Below, one piece after another: positions 7,980 through 17,152 of a DNA stretch of 64,000 nt. The stretch is from contig JBKPAD010000006.1 in assembly GCA_046726235.1 (NCBI GenBank), forward strand, positions 186,001 to 250,000, given 5' to 3'. Made by a program: the position numbers and the translations under genes. The first letter of the stretch is position 1, and every line of letters begins with the position of its first letter. The notes under the pieces are model-generated. The model made no database searches and had not been told where the DNA came from. It saw nothing but the letters and a program-made list of their open reading frames with translations. The stretch comes from Nitricoxidireducens sp046726235. Its GTDB lineage: Bacteria; Pseudomonadota; Gammaproteobacteria; Burkholderiales; Rhodocyclaceae.

Positions 7980-9161
7980 ATGACTTTCAAGCGTCTCACC
8001 GACTTCGACCTCAAGGGCAAGCGCGTCTTCATCCGCGCCGACCTCAACGTGCCCGTCAAGGACGGCAAGGTCACTTCCGACGCCCGCATCACCGCCTCGA
8101 TGCCGACGATCCAGCACTGCCTGAAGGCCGGCGCCAAGTTGATGGTCACCTCGCACCTCGGCCGTCCCGAAGAGGGCGTGTTCTCCGCCGAGAATTCGCT
8201 GCAGCCGGTCGCCGACGTGATGGCGCAGAAGCTCGGCCAGCCCGTGCGCGTGATCCGCGACTGGGTGAACGGCGGCTTCGACGTCGCCGCGGGCGAAATC
8301 GTGCTGCTCGAGAACTGCCGCTTCAACAAGGGCGAGAAGAAGAACGTCGAGGAGACGGCGAAGAAGTACGCCGCCCTGTGCGACCTCTTCGTCATGGACG
8401 CCTTCGGCACGGCACACCGCGCCGAGGCATCCACCTACGGCGTCGCCCAGTTCGCGCCCGCCGCCTGCGCCGGCCTGCTGGTCGCCGAGGAACTCGAAGC
8501 GCTGGCCAAGGCGCTCGCCAAGCCGGCGCGCCCGATGGTCGCCATCGTCGGCGGCTCCAAGGTCTCGACCAAGCTGACCGTGCTGGAAGCCCTGGCCGAG
8601 AAGTGCGACCAGCTGGTCGTCGGCGGCGGCATCGCCAACACCTTCCTCAAGGCCACGGGCAAGAACATCGGCAAGTCGCTGAGCGAGGACGACCTGGTGC
8701 CGACCGCGCAGTCGCTGATGAAGAAGATGACGGCGCGCGGCGCCACCATCCCGATCGCCGTCGACGTCGTCTGCGGCAAGAAGTTCGACGCCAACGAGCC
8801 CGCCGTCCTCAAGGATGCCGGCGCGGTGGCCGACGACGACATGATCTTCGACATCGGCCCGAAGTCGGCCGACGAGCTCGTCGAGATCATCATGAAGGCC
8901 GGCACCGTGGTCTGGAACGGCCCGGTCGGCGTCTTCGAATTCGACCAGTTCGGCGCTGGCACCAAGAAAATCGCCGAAGCAATCGCCAATACCAAGGCCT
9001 TCACGCTCGCGGGAGGCGGCGACACCATCGCTGCCATCCAGAAGTACGACATCTATGACAAGGTGTCGTACATCTCCACCGCGGGCGGCGCTTTCCTCGA
9101 ATACCTCGAGGGCAAAAAACTACCGGCAGTCGACATGCTGGAACAGCGCGCGAAGGGTTGA
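7980..9161 (+). CDS. pgk: Phosphoglycerate kinase
   Basis: A 393-aa enzyme transferring phosphate between ATP/ADP and 3-phosphoglycerate/1,3-bisphosphoglycerate. Substrate-site segments RADLNVP and HLGRP, the hinge region, and the C-terminal nucleotide site (GGSKVSTK, then GGGDT) are all visible. A GGAGA SD precedes the ATG. It follows gap by 94 bp and ends at a compact terminator before pyk. Confidence 0.97.
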   Translation: MTFKRLTDFDLKGKRVFIRADLNVPVKDGKVTSDARITASMPTIQHCLKAGAKLMVTSHLGRPEEGVFSAENSLQPVADVMAQKLGQPVRVIRDWVNGGFDVAAGEIVLLENCRFNKGEKKNVEETAKKYAALCDLFVMDAFGTAHRAEASTYGVAQFAPAACAGLLVAEELEALAKALAKPARPMVAIVGGSKVSTKLTVLEALAEKCDQLVVGGGIANTFLKATGKNIGKSLSEDDLVPTAQSLMKKMTARGATIPIAVDVVCGKKFDANEPAVLKDAGAVADDDMIFDIGPKSADELVEIIMKAGTVVWNGPVGVFEFDQFGAGTKKIAEAIANTKAFTLAGGGDTIAAIQKYDIYDKVSYISTAGGAFLEYLEGKKLPAVDMLEQRAKG

Positions 9162-9170
9162 TCAGAACGC

Positions 9171-9198
9171 GGGCCGTCAGGGAGGACGGCCCATTTTG
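9171..9198 (+). terminator. Intrinsic terminator between pgk and pyk
   Basis: GGGCCGTC (9171-9178) pairs with GACGGCCC (9185-9192) around the loop AGGGAG, followed by ATTTTGT. It leaves only ~18 nt before the pyk start, so pyk is either read through from pgk or started from a promoter inside the pgk 3' end. Confidence 0.75.
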
Positions 9199-9215
9199 TC
9201 GGTACCCCAATCCCA

Positions 9216-10649
9216 ATGCGCTCCACCAAGATCGTAGCAACGCTCGGCCCCGCGTCGAGCGATCCGAAAGTTCTTTCCGAACTGGTCGCCGCCGGCATCG
9301 ACGTCGTCCGGCTCAACTTCTCCCACGGCACGGCCGATGATCACCGCGCCCGCCTCGACGTCCTGCGCGGCGCCATGCATCAGCATGGGCGCACCGTCGG
9401 CGTCATGGGCGACCTGCAGGGCCCGAAGATCCGCGTCGGCAAGTTCGCCGGCAGCAAGGTGCTGCTGAAAGCCGGCCAGGAATTCATCCTCGACGCCGAG
9501 TGCAAGCTCGGCGACATCGCGCGCGTCGGCCTCGACTATCCGGAACTCGTCGACGACGTGGTGCCCGGCGACGTGCTGCTGCTCGACGACGGCCGTGTCG
9601 TCATGGACGTCGAGCGCATCGAGGGCAGCGAGATCCACTGCATCGTGCGCCACGGCGGCGAGCTGTCCAACAACAAGGGCATCAACAAGCAGGGCGGCGG
9701 CCTCTCCGCCCCAGCATTGACGGCCAAGGACATCGAAGACATCAAGACGGCGGCATCGCTCAACGTCGACTACCTCGCCGTCTCGTTCCCGAAGTCCGGC
9801 GGCGACATGCGCCTCGCCCGCCAGCTGCTGCACGACGCCGGCTCGAGCGCGATGCTGGTCGCCAAGATCGAGCGCGTCGAGGCGGTCGCCAATCTCGAGG
9901 ACATCCTGCACGCCTGCGACGGCGTCATGGTGGCGCGCGGCGACCTCGCCGTCGAAGTCGGCGATGCCGCGGTGCCGGCGCTGCAGAAGCGCATCATCCG
10001 CACCGCACGCGAGCACAACAAGTTCGTCATCACCGCCACCCAGATGATGGAGTCGATGATCCACAGCCCGGTGCCGACGCGCGCCGAGGTCTCGGACGTC
10101 GCCAACGCGGTGCTCGACGGCACCGACGCCGTGATGCTCTCGGCCGAAACCGCGGCCGGCGAGTACCCGGTCGAGACCGTCGCCTCGATGGCGCGCATCT
10201 GCGTCGAGGCCGAGAAGTCGATGGAAGTCTCGCTCGACACGCACTTCCTCAACCGCGTGTTCACGCGCATCGACCAGTCGATCGCCATGGCCGCGCTGTT
10301 CACCGCCTTCCACCTCAAGGTCAAGGCCATCGCCGCGCTGACGGAGTCCGGCTCGACGGCGCTATGGATGAGCCGCGTCACCTGCGGCGTGCCGATCTAT
10401 GCGCTGACGCCCGAGATCACGACGCGCTACAAGTGCAGCGTCTTCCGCGGGGTGACGCCGCTCCTGATCCGCTACATCGGCCACAACCGCGACGAGCTGC
10501 TGCGCGAGGCCGAATCCGAGCTGATCCTCGCCGGCGCCGTGAAGCCCGGCGACCTGATCGTGCTGACCATCGGCGAACCGATCGGCGAGCCCGGCGGCAC
10601 CAACACCCTCAAGCTCGTCAAGGTCGGCGAACACCGCCCCACCCATTAA
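9216..10649 (+). CDS. pyk: Pyruvate kinase
   Basis: A 477-aa enzyme converting PEP and ADP to pyruvate and ATP. It starts RSTKIVATLGPASS, has the substrate loop LNFSHG, the active-site run VARGDLAVEVG and the signature TATQMMESMIHSPVPTRAEV, then an allosteric C-terminal domain. No clear Shine-Dalgarno sequence lies at normal spacing before the ATG at 9216; the nearest purine run is in the loop of the preceding terminator. It sits between pgk and fba. Confidence 0.96.
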   Translation: MRSTKIVATLGPASSDPKVLSELVAAGIDVVRLNFSHGTADDHRARLDVLRGAMHQHGRTVGVMGDLQGPKIRVGKFAGSKVLLKAGQEFILDAECKLGDIARVGLDYPELVDDVVPGDVLLLDDGRVVMDVERIEGSEIHCIVRHGGELSNNKGINKQGGGLSAPALTAKDIEDIKTAASLNVDYLAVSFPKSGGDMRLARQLLHDAGSSAMLVAKIERVEAVANLEDILHACDGVMVARGDLAVEVGDAAVPALQKRIIRTAREHNKFVITATQMMESMIHSPVPTRAEVSDVANAVLDGTDAVMLSAETAAGEYPVETVASMARICVEAEKSMEVSLDTHFLNRVFTRIDQSIAMAALFTAFHLKVKAIAALTESGSTALWMSRVTCGVPIYALTPEITTRYKCSVFRGVTPLLIRYIGHNRDELLREAESELILAGAVKPGDLIVLTIGEPIGEPGGTNTLKLVKVGEHRPTH

Positions 10650-10667
10650 CAACTCAAGGAGACCGCA

Positions 10668-11732
10668 ATGCCCCTCGTATCCATGCGCCAACTGCTCGAC
10701 CATGCCGCCGAACACGGCTACGGTCTGCCGGCCTTCAACGTCAATAATCTGGAGCAGATCCAGGCCATCATGGAAGCGGCCGAGGAAACCAACAGCCCGG
10801 TGATCATGCAGGGCTCCGCGGGCGCCCGCAAGTACGCCGGCGAGGCCTACCTGCGCCACCTGATCGAGGCCGCCATCGAGACCCACCCGGATGTCCCGAT
10901 CGTCATGCACCAGGACCACGGCGCCAGCCCGGCCGTCTGCATTCAGTCGATGCGCTCCGGCTTCTCGTCGGTGATGATGGACGGCTCGCTGATGGAAGAC
11001 GGCAAGACCCCGTCGTCCTTCAAGTACAACGTCGACACGACCAAGCACGTCGTCGACATCGCCCACGCCATCGGCGTCTCGGTCGAGGGCGAACTGGGCT
11101 GCCTCGGCTCGCTCGAGTCGGGCCAGGGCGAGAAGGAAGACGGCCACGGCGCCGAGGGCAAGCTCTCGCACGACCAGTTGCTGACCGACCCGAACGAGGC
11201 CGCGGAATTCGTCAAGGCGACCAACGTCGACGCGCTGGCCATCGCCATCGGCACCAGCCACGGCGCCTACAAGTTCACGCGCCCGCCCACGGGCGCCGTG
11301 CTGCGCATCGACCGCATCAAGGAAATCCACGCCCGCATCCCGAATTGCCATCTGGTCATGCACGGCTCCTCGTCGGTGCCGCAAGACTGGCTCAAGATCA
11401 TCAACGACAACGGCGGTGAAATGGGCGCCACCTACGGCGTGCCGGTCGAGGAAATCGTCGAAGGCATCAAGAACGGCGTGCGCAAGGTCAACATCGACAC
11501 CGACCTGCGCATGGCGTCCACCGGCGCGATCCGCCAGTTCCTCAACAAGGACCGCAAGAACTTCGACCCGCGCAAGTACTTCGCCGAGGCCCGCAAGGCC
11601 ATGAAGGAAATCTGCAAGGCTCGCTACGAAGCCTTCGGCTGCGCCGGCCAGGCCAGCAAGATCAAGGTGATCAGCCTCGAGTCGATGGCCAACCGCTACA
11701 AGAAGGGCGAACTGAACGCCGTCGTGAAGTAA
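10668..11732 (+). CDS. fba: Fructose-bisphosphate aldolase, class II
   Basis: A 354-aa zinc-dependent aldolase joining or splitting triose phosphates and fructose-1,6-bisphosphate (also sedoheptulose-1,7-bisphosphate in the Calvin cycle). MHQDHGAS carries the catalytic aspartate and zinc histidine; further zinc/phosphate residues lie in SHGAYKF, VMHGSSS and KVNIDTDLRMA. The length fits the CbbA type. AAGGAGA precedes the ATG. It is the last gene of the block and is followed by a strong terminator. Confidence 0.96.
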   Translation: MPLVSMRQLLDHAAEHGYGLPAFNVNNLEQIQAIMEAAEETNSPVIMQGSAGARKYAGEAYLRHLIEAAIETHPDVPIVMHQDHGASPAVCIQSMRSGFSSVMMDGSLMEDGKTPSSFKYNVDTTKHVVDIAHAIGVSVEGELGCLGSLESGQGEKEDGHGAEGKLSHDQLLTDPNEAAEFVKATNVDALAIAIGTSHGAYKFTRPPTGAVLRIDRIKEIHARIPNCHLVMHGSSSVPQDWLKIINDNGGEMGATYGVPVEEIVEGIKNGVRKVNIDTDLRMASTGAIRQFLNKDRKNFDPRKYFAEARKAMKEICKARYEAFGCAGQASKIKVISLESMANRYKKGELNAVVK

Positions 11733-11754
11733 GCTCCGCGTCAGGCATGAGCAA

Positions 11755-11787
11755 GGCCGCCGGCAGCCATGCCGGCGGCCTTTTTTT
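11755..11787 (+). terminator. Strong terminator after fba
   Basis: GGCCGCCGGC (11755-11764) and GCCGGCGGCC (11771-11780) form a perfect 10-bp stem on a 6-nt loop, followed by seven T residues. It closes the carbon-metabolism block. Confidence 0.93.
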
Positions 11788-11842
11788 GCGGCCGCGCTGG
11801 CCCTTTCCCCCACGGGGCAACCCTGCCATAATCCGCGCCTCC

Positions 11843-12289
11843 ATGGACATCCAATCCCACACCTTCGACCGGGTCCGCCGCTTCTTCGCGAGCGGGCTCG
11901 ACCTGATCGAGTACGTCGGCCTGCTGGTGATCGCCTTCGCCACCACCACGGCGATGTATCACGAGGTCCTGGCGATGCTCGGCGCGCAGCGCGTGCAACT
12001 GGCCGACCTGCTGCTGATGTTCCTTTACCTTGAAGTCCTCGCGATGGTCGGCCAGTATTTCAAGTCCGGCCACCTGCCGGTGCGCTATCCGCTGTATATC
12101 GCCATGGTGGCGCTGGCGCGCTATCTGGTGCTGGATCTCAAGGAACTGACTGAGCTGCGCGTTCTGGCCGTCACTGCCGCGATCATGCTGCTGACGCTCG
12201 GCGTGCTGGTGATCCGCTACGGCCACGTGCGCTTCCCCTACCGCGAAGATTCGTCGCAGGCCATAGCCAAACCCTACGTTCGAGAGTGA
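11843..12289 (+). CDS. psiE: PsiE family membrane protein (phosphate-starvation inducible)
   Basis: A 148-aa integral membrane protein with about four hydrophobic segments: IEYVGLLVIAFATTTAMY, LLLMFLYLEVLAMVG, YPLYIAMVALARYLVL and LAVTAAIMLLTLGVLVI. The pattern GLDLIEY...YLEVLAMVGQYF matches PsiE, a phosphate-starvation-induced protein of unknown mechanism. The ATG at 11843 is chosen because the longer frame would begin inside the terminator after fba. Its stop overlaps the region just ahead of purC. Confidence 0.8.
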   Translation: MDIQSHTFDRVRRFFASGLDLIEYVGLLVIAFATTTAMYHEVLAMLGAQRVQLADLLLMFLYLEVLAMVGQYFKSGHLPVRYPLYIAMVALARYLVLDLKELTELRVLAVTAAIMLLTLGVLVIRYGHVRFPYREDSSQAIAKPYVRE

Positions 12290-12297
12290 AGACCCTC

Positions 12298-13194
12298 ATG
12301 AGCCAACCTCTTTTCGAAGCCTCCATCACCAGCCTGCCGCGCATCGGCCACGGCAAGGTGCGCGACATCTATGCCGTCGGCGACGACAAGATGCTGATCG
12401 TCACCTCCGACCGCATCTCGGCCTTCGACGTCATAATGGACGACCCGATTCCCGGCAAGGGCGCGGTGCTGACCGCCGTCGCCGATTTCTGGTTCGGCAA
12501 GCTCGCCCATGTGATCCCGAATCACCTGACCGGCATCGATCCCGAAACCGTGGTCAAGAGCGACGACGAGAAGGCCCAGGTGCGCGATCGCGCCATCGTC
12601 GTGCGCAAGCTGAAGCCCCTGCCGATCGAGGCCGTGGTGCGCGGCTACCTGATCGGTTCCGGCTGGAAGGACTACCAGGCGACCGGCAAGGTCTGCGGCA
12701 TCGAGCTTGCGCCGGGCCTGAAGCTCGCCCAGCAGCTGCCCGAGCCGATCTTCACCCCGGCGACCAAGGCCGAGATGGGCGAGCACGACGAGAACATCGA
12801 CTACGCGACGATGGAGAAGCTGGTGGGCGCCGACGTCGCGCGCCAAGTCAAGGAAGTCTCGCTGCGCCTCTACAAGGAGGCGGCTGCCTTCGCGCGCGTG
12901 CGCGGCATCATCATCGCCGACACCAAGTTCGAGTTCGGCCTCGACGACAAGGGCCGCCTGCACCTGATCGACGAAGTGCTGACGCCGGACTCCTCGCGCT
13001 TTTGGCCGGCCGACCAGTACCAGGTCGGCATCAGCCCGCCCTCCTTCGACAAGCAGTTCCTGCGCGACTACCTCGAGACGCTCGACTGGAACAAGCAGGC
13101 GCCGGCGCCCAAGCTGCCGCAGGACATCCTCGAGAAGACCGGCGCCAAGTACCGCGAAGCACTGCAGAAGCTGACCGGCATCACCCTTCCCTGA
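12298..13194 (+). CDS. purC: SAICAR synthetase
   Basis: A 298-aa enzyme joining CAIR and aspartate with ATP to give SAICAR in purine synthesis. The start region LPRIGHGKVRDIYAV, the ATP-site run TSDRISAFDVIM, and LIDEVLTPDSSRFWP are typical of the long PurC form. The ATG at 12298 is preferred to an upstream GTG that overlaps the psiE stop. The distant purH-purD pair (29.7-32.6 kb) shows purine genes are scattered here. Confidence 0.95.
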   Translation: MSQPLFEASITSLPRIGHGKVRDIYAVGDDKMLIVTSDRISAFDVIMDDPIPGKGAVLTAVADFWFGKLAHVIPNHLTGIDPETVVKSDDEKAQVRDRAIVVRKLKPLPIEAVVRGYLIGSGWKDYQATGKVCGIELAPGLKLAQQLPEPIFTPATKAEMGEHDENIDYATMEKLVGADVARQVKEVSLRLYKEAAAFARVRGIIIADTKFEFGLDDKGRLHLIDEVLTPDSSRFWPADQYQVGISPPSFDKQFLRDYLETLDWNKQAPAPKLPQDILEKTGAKYREALQKLTGITLP

Positions 13195-13201
13195 TTCACC
13201 C

Positions 13202-13223
13202 GCGCGGGCTTGCAGGCCCGCGC
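13202..13223 (+). terminator. Hairpin between purC and prlC
   Basis: GCGCGGGC (13202-13209) and GCCCGCGC (13216-13223) form an 8-bp stem. The T-tract is poor (CTTGCC), so it may be a weak terminator or a processing hairpin. Confidence 0.4.
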
Positions 13224-13243
13224 CTTGCCCCCATCTGAGCCCC

Positions 13244-15286
13244 ATGAATCCGCTCCTCGACTTCAGCGGGCTGCCCCGCTTCGAGGCGGTGACGCCCGCC
13301 GACGTGGCGCCCGCCATCCGCCAGCTCCTCGATGAAAACCGCGCGCTCGTCGAGCGCATGGCGCAACCGGATACCCCCGTCAGCTGGGAGGGCTTCGTCC
13401 AGCCGATGATCGACGCCGGCGAGCGACTCGGCCGCGCCTGGGGCATCGTCGGCCACCTGCACTCGGTCAAAGACGTGCCGGAATGGCGCGACGCCTATAA
13501 CGCGATGGAACCGGAGGTCACGAGCTTCTATGCCGAACTCGGCCAGAACCTCGCGCTGTTCGCCAAGTACAAGGCGCTGCACGACGGCGCCGAATACGCG
13601 ACGCTGACGCCGGCGCGCCAGCGCATCATCGACAACGAAGTGCGCGACTTCCGCCTCTCCGGCGCCGAATTGCCCGAAGCGATGAAGCCGCGCTTCAAGG
13701 AAATCCAGGAAGAACTCGCCGCGCTGGGAACGAAGTTCGCCGAGAACCTGCTCGACGCGACGAAGTCGCACGCCGAATGGGTGACCGACGAAGCCGGCCT
13801 CGCCGGCCTGCCGGACGACGCACGCAACGCTGCGCGCGCCGCCGCGCAGAAGGACGGCAAGCCCGGCTGGAAATTCACGTTGCACGCCCCCTCCTACATC
13901 CCGGTCATGCAGTACGCCGACGATCGCGAGCTGCGCGCGCGCATGTACCGCGCCTACGCCACGCGCGCCTCCGAGTTCGGCAAGCCCGAATGGGACAACG
14001 GCCCGCTGATCGACCGCATCCTCGCACTGCGCGCCGAAGAGGCGCGGATCCTCGGCTATGCGAATTTCGCCGAGGTCTCGCTGGTGCCGAAAATGGCGCA
14101 GACGCCGGCCGAGGTGGCCGCCTTCCTGCGTGGCCTCGCCGACAAGGCGAAGCCCTTCGGCGAGAAGGACGTCGCCGAGTTGCGCGATTTCGCGCGCCGC
14201 GAGTTGGGCATGGACAAGCTGGAGAGCTGGGACCTCGCGTGGGCGTCCGAAAAGCTCAAGCTCGCCCGCTACGCGTTCTCGGACGACGAGGTCAAGCAAT
14301 ACTTCCCGGAGCCCAAGGTGCTCGCCGGGCTGTTCCGCGTCATCGAGTCGCTGTTCGCGGTGAACATCGAGCCCGACAAGGCGCCGGTCTGGCACCCCGA
14401 CGTGCGCTTCTTCCGCATCGTGCGCGACGGCGAGCTGGTCGGCCAGTTCTACATGGACCTCTATGCGCGCGATACCAAGCGCGGCGGGGCGTGGATGGAC
14501 GAGGCGATCACGCGGCGGCGCATCCTCGCCGGCGTGCAGACGCCGGTCGCCTACCTGAACTGCAATTTCCCCGCGCCCGTGAATGGCAAGCCGGCGACGT
14601 TCTCGCACGACGACGTGCTGACGCTGTTCCACGAGACCGGCCACGGCCTGCATCACCTGCTGACGCGCATCGAGGAGCTGCCGGTGTCCGGCATCCACGG
14701 CGTCGAGTGGGACGCGGTGGAACTGCCGAGCCAGTTCATGGAGAACTTCTGCTGGGAGTGGGACGTGCTGCAGGGCATGACCGCGCACGCCGAGACCGGC
14801 GCGCCGCTGCCGCGCGAACTCTTCGACAAGATGGTCGCGGCGAAGAACTTCCAGAGCGGCATGCAGATGCTGCGCCAGATCGAGTTCAGCCTGTTCGACC
14901 TGCTGCTGCACAGCGACTTCATGCCCGGCGGCACGCGCAGCATGCTCGACCTGCTGGCGCAGGTGCGCAAGGAAGTCGCGGTCATCGTGCCGCCCGAGTG
15001 GAACCGCTTCCCGCAGAGCTTCTCGCACATCTTCGGCGGCGGCTACGCGGCGGGTTACTACAGCTACAAATGGGCCGAGGTGCTCTCGGCCGACGCCTAC
15101 GAGGCCTTCGAGGAGGCCGCGCGCCAGCGCGGCAGCGCGCTCGACGCCCAGACCGGCGAACGCTTCTGGCGCGAGATCCTCGCCGTCGGCGGCGCGCGAC
15201 CCGCAATCGAATCCTTCAAGGCGTTCCGCGGCCGCGAGCCGCGGCCGGACGCGCTGCTGCGGCACAACGGGATGGTCGCCGCCTGA
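13244..15286 (+). CDS. prlC: Oligopeptidase A (M3 metallopeptidase)
   Basis: A 680-aa cytosolic zinc peptidase that clears short peptides, including cleaved signal peptides. The M3 signature HETGHGLHH (HExxH) lies near residue 464, with the downstream glutamate in GVEWDAVELPSQFMEN as third ligand. The C-terminal FGGGYAAGYYSYKWAEVL segment is characteristic. Length matches OpdA/PrlC. A small DUF4124/glutaredoxin-like gene follows after 11 bp. Confidence 0.94.
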   Translation: MNPLLDFSGLPRFEAVTPADVAPAIRQLLDENRALVERMAQPDTPVSWEGFVQPMIDAGERLGRAWGIVGHLHSVKDVPEWRDAYNAMEPEVTSFYAELGQNLALFAKYKALHDGAEYATLTPARQRIIDNEVRDFRLSGAELPEAMKPRFKEIQEELAALGTKFAENLLDATKSHAEWVTDEAGLAGLPDDARNAARAAAQKDGKPGWKFTLHAPSYIPVMQYADDRELRARMYRAYATRASEFGKPEWDNGPLIDRILALRAEEARILGYANFAEVSLVPKMAQTPAEVAAFLRGLADKAKPFGEKDVAELRDFARRELGMDKLESWDLAWASEKLKLARYAFSDDEVKQYFPEPKVLAGLFRVIESLFAVNIEPDKAPVWHPDVRFFRIVRDGELVGQFYMDLYARDTKRGGAWMDEAITRRRILAGVQTPVAYLNCNFPAPVNGKPATFSHDDVLTLFHETGHGLHHLLTRIEELPVSGIHGVEWDAVELPSQFMENFCWEWDVLQGMTAHAETGAPLPRELFDKMVAAKNFQSGMQMLRQIEFSLFDLLLHSDFMPGGTRSMLDLLAQVRKEVAVIVPPEWNRFPQSFSHIFGGGYAAGYYSYKWAEVLSADAYEAFEEAARQRGSALDAQTGERFWREILAVGGARPAIESFKAFRGREPRPDALLRHNGMVAA

Positions 15287-15297
15287 GGAGGGACATC

Positions 15298-15804
15298 ATG
15301 AAACGGCTGCTCGCGCTGCTGCTTGTTCTCGCCGCCTCCACGACATTCGCCCAGAGCGCCTACCGCTGGGTCGACAAGAGCGGCAAGGTGCATTACTCGG
15401 ACGAGCCGCCGCCGCCCGCGGAGACCAAGAGCGTCGAGGCGAAACGCCTGCAGGGCAGCAGCGAGGGCGGGCCGGCCGAGTATTCGTACGAGGCGCGCAA
15501 GGCCGCCGAGGAATTCCCGGTGATCCTTTTCGTCGCGCCCGATTGCGGCGAGCCGTGCAAGGAAGGCCGCAACCTGCTGCGGCGGCGCGGCATTCCGTTC
15601 AACGAGGCCGGCGTCGGAACCCCGGACGAACTCGCCGCCTTCAAGGCGGCGACGGCGCTGGAGAAGGCATCGGTGCCGACGCTGGTGGTCGGGCGCCGCA
15701 CGCAGATCGGCTGGGATGCCGAGCTCTGGAACGGCCTGCTCGACGCGGCTGGCTACCCCGCCGCCGGCACGCGGCGCACGACCGAAGCGCCGCCTAGGAA
15801 ATAA
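15298..15804 (+). CDS. Exported DUF4124 plus glutaredoxin-like protein
   Basis: A 168-aa protein with a cleavable signal (cleavage near TTFAQS), then a DUF4124 module (YRWVDKSGKVHYSDEPP) and a glutaredoxin-like fold from ~residue 75. The redox site reads CGEPC, and a cis-proline candidate is present in ASVPTLVV. Such proteins are probably periplasmic thiol proteins, but the substrate is unknown. Its 3' end overlaps by 11 nt the 3' end of the convergent PilZ gene. Confidence 0.75.
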   Translation: MKRLLALLLVLAASTTFAQSAYRWVDKSGKVHYSDEPPPPAETKSVEAKRLQGSSEGGPAEYSYEARKAAEEFPVILFVAPDCGEPCKEGRNLLRRRGIPFNEAGVGTPDELAAFKAATALEKASVPTLVVGRRTQIGWDAELWNGLLDAAGYPAAGTRRTTEAPPRK

Positions 15805-16156
15805 GCACCGACAGCTCGCGTTCGAGCAGCGTCGGATCGCCGGCGTTGAGCTCGACCAGCCGGCGCAGGTGGGTGATGCTGTCGAGGTCGATGCTCTCGC
15901 AGCTCATGCCGGCGCGATTGCCCTCGACGTGGGTGATGCGTCCCCACATGGTGATGGCCGCATCGGCACCCGCCCCCAGTTGCAGCGTCAGCCGGCACTG
16001 CTCGCCGATGGTCGGATGCCACTCGGGCGGCATCTCGAGCAGCGCGCCCTTGAGCGAGATGTCGTCGAGCATCGCATGCACGGTTGCCGTGTCGCTGACC
16101 AGCTTCACCGGCGCGTTGAATGCGGCGCGCCAGAATTTGCGTCGTTCATTGCTCAT
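15794..16156 (-). CDS. PilZ domain protein
   Basis: A 120-aa single-domain protein. It begins NERRKFWRAAFNAPVKL, with R-R-x-x-x-R-like basic residues and a later D-I-S-x-x-G motif (DDISLKGALLEM), the two elements by which PilZ domains bind cyclic-di-GMP. The first motif is less canonical (R...R spacing) so binding should be checked. The start at 16156 is inside the end of the upstream small zinc protein gene, implying translational coupling. Confidence 0.82.
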   Translation of the reverse strand: MSNERRKFWRAAFNAPVKLVSDTATVHAMLDDISLKGALLEMPPEWHPTIGEQCRLTLQLGAGADAAITMWGRITHVEGNRAGMSCESIDLDSITHLRRLVELNAGDPTLLERELSVLIS

Positions 16157-16325
16157 CCGGTTTCCCCTTATTCGTTTCCTTGCCGAAGTCGATGCCGCCG
16201 AACCATTCGCCGAGCGGGCAGGGCTCCTTGGTGCAACCGTGCTCGCGCGCACATTCGCGTTGCGTCTGATCCAGCAACACCATTTCCCCGCAGCGCGGGC
16301 AGAAGGCGAACGGCGAGTCGAACAT
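16146..16325 (-). CDS. Small cysteine-rich (zinc-binding) protein
   Basis: A 59-aa protein: AFCPRCGEM gives a CxxC knuckle, and CAREHGCTKEPCPLGEWF adds three cysteines and a histidine. This conserved short family is frequent in betaproteobacteria; its function is not known. The ATG at 16325 is chosen because GGAGG lies 6 nt upstream, rather than longer starts at 16343 or 16358. It overlaps the PilZ gene, forming a two-gene unit. Confidence 0.72.
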   Translation of the reverse strand: MFDSPFAFCPRCGEMVLLDQTQRECAREHGCTKEPCPLGEWFGGIDFGKETNKGKPDEQ

Positions 16326-16339
16326 CGCGACCTCCGCTT

Positions 16340-16345
16340 GCATTA
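16340..16345 (-). promoter_or_regulatory. -10 box for the zinc protein / PilZ unit
   Basis: TATAAT is read on the minus strand 15 bp before the ATG at 16325, within the 56-bp space shared with the divergent xthA. A CCCGCC/GGCGGG hairpin (about 16353-16367) lies in the same space. The leader would be very short. Confidence 0.45.
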
Positions 16346-16381
16346 TAGGTCCCGCCACCGGCGGGTTATCATCGCGCCGAC

Positions 16382-17152
16382 ATGCCGATGAAGCTCGCCA
16401 CCTGGAACGTCAACTCGCTGCGCGTGCGATTGCCGCACGTGCTCGACTGGCTCGCCGACAACACGCCAGACGTGCTGTGCCTGCAGGAAACGAAGCTCGA
16501 GGACGCCGCCTTCCCGTTCGCCGAAGTCGAGGCAGCCGGCTACCGCGCCCTGCACGACGGCCAGAAGACCTACAACGGCGTCGCCATCCTCTCGCGCCAC
16601 GAGGCGACCGACGTGGTGCGCGGCATTCCCGGCTTCGACGACCCGCAGAAGCGGATCATCGCGGCGACCGTCGACGGCGTGCGCATCGTCTGCGCCTATT
16701 TCCCCAACGGCCAGAGCGTCGACTCGGACAAGTACCACTACAAGCTGCGGTGGCTGCGCGCGCTGACCGCATGGCTCGGGGACGAGTTGCAGCGCCATCC
16801 GGAGCTCGCGCTGCTCGGCGACTTCAACATCGCGCCGGAGGACTGCGACGTCTACGACCCCGTCGCCTGGCAGGGGCAAGTGCTCTGCAGCGAGCCGGAG
16901 CGCGAGGCGTTTCGCGGCCTCGTCACGCTCGGCCTGGTCGACGCTTTCCGCCTCTTCCCGCAGACCGACAAGAGCTACAGTTGGTGGGACTACCGCATGA
17001 TGGCCTTTCGCCGCAACCTCGGCCTGCGCATCGACCACATCCTGATGAGCGCGGCGCTCGCCGCGCGCTGCGGCGCCTGCAGCATCGACCGCGCGCCGCG
17101 CAAGCTCGAGCGCCCGTCGGATCACGCTCCGGTCATGGCGGAGATCGCATGA
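16382..17152 (+). CDS. xthA: Exodeoxyribonuclease III
   Basis: A 256-aa AP endonuclease / 3'-5' exonuclease of the endonuclease-exonuclease-phosphatase fold, acting in base-excision repair. Conserved catalytic segments: TWNVNSLR, LQETKLED, GVAILSR, DFNIAPEDCDV, RIDHILMS and SDHAPVMAEI. It is transcribed divergently from the zinc-protein/PilZ pair, and its stop overlaps the start of the Crp/Fnr gene (ATGA). Confidence 0.95.
   Translation: MPMKLATWNVNSLRVRLPHVLDWLADNTPDVLCLQETKLEDAAFPFAEVEAAGYRALHDGQKTYNGVAILSRHEATDVVRGIPGFDDPQKRIIAATVDGVRIVCAYFPNGQSVDSDKYHYKLRWLRALTAWLGDELQRHPELALLGDFNIAPEDCDVYDPVAWQGQVLCSEPEREAFRGLVTLGLVDAFRLFPQTDKSYSWWDYRMMAFRRNLGLRIDHILMSAALAARCGACSIDRAPRKLERPSDHAPVMAEIA

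Noticed and set aside
11747..11842. An N-terminal extension of psiE
   Set aside because: It would read through the strong terminator after fba; the ATG at 11843 fits the PsiE family length.
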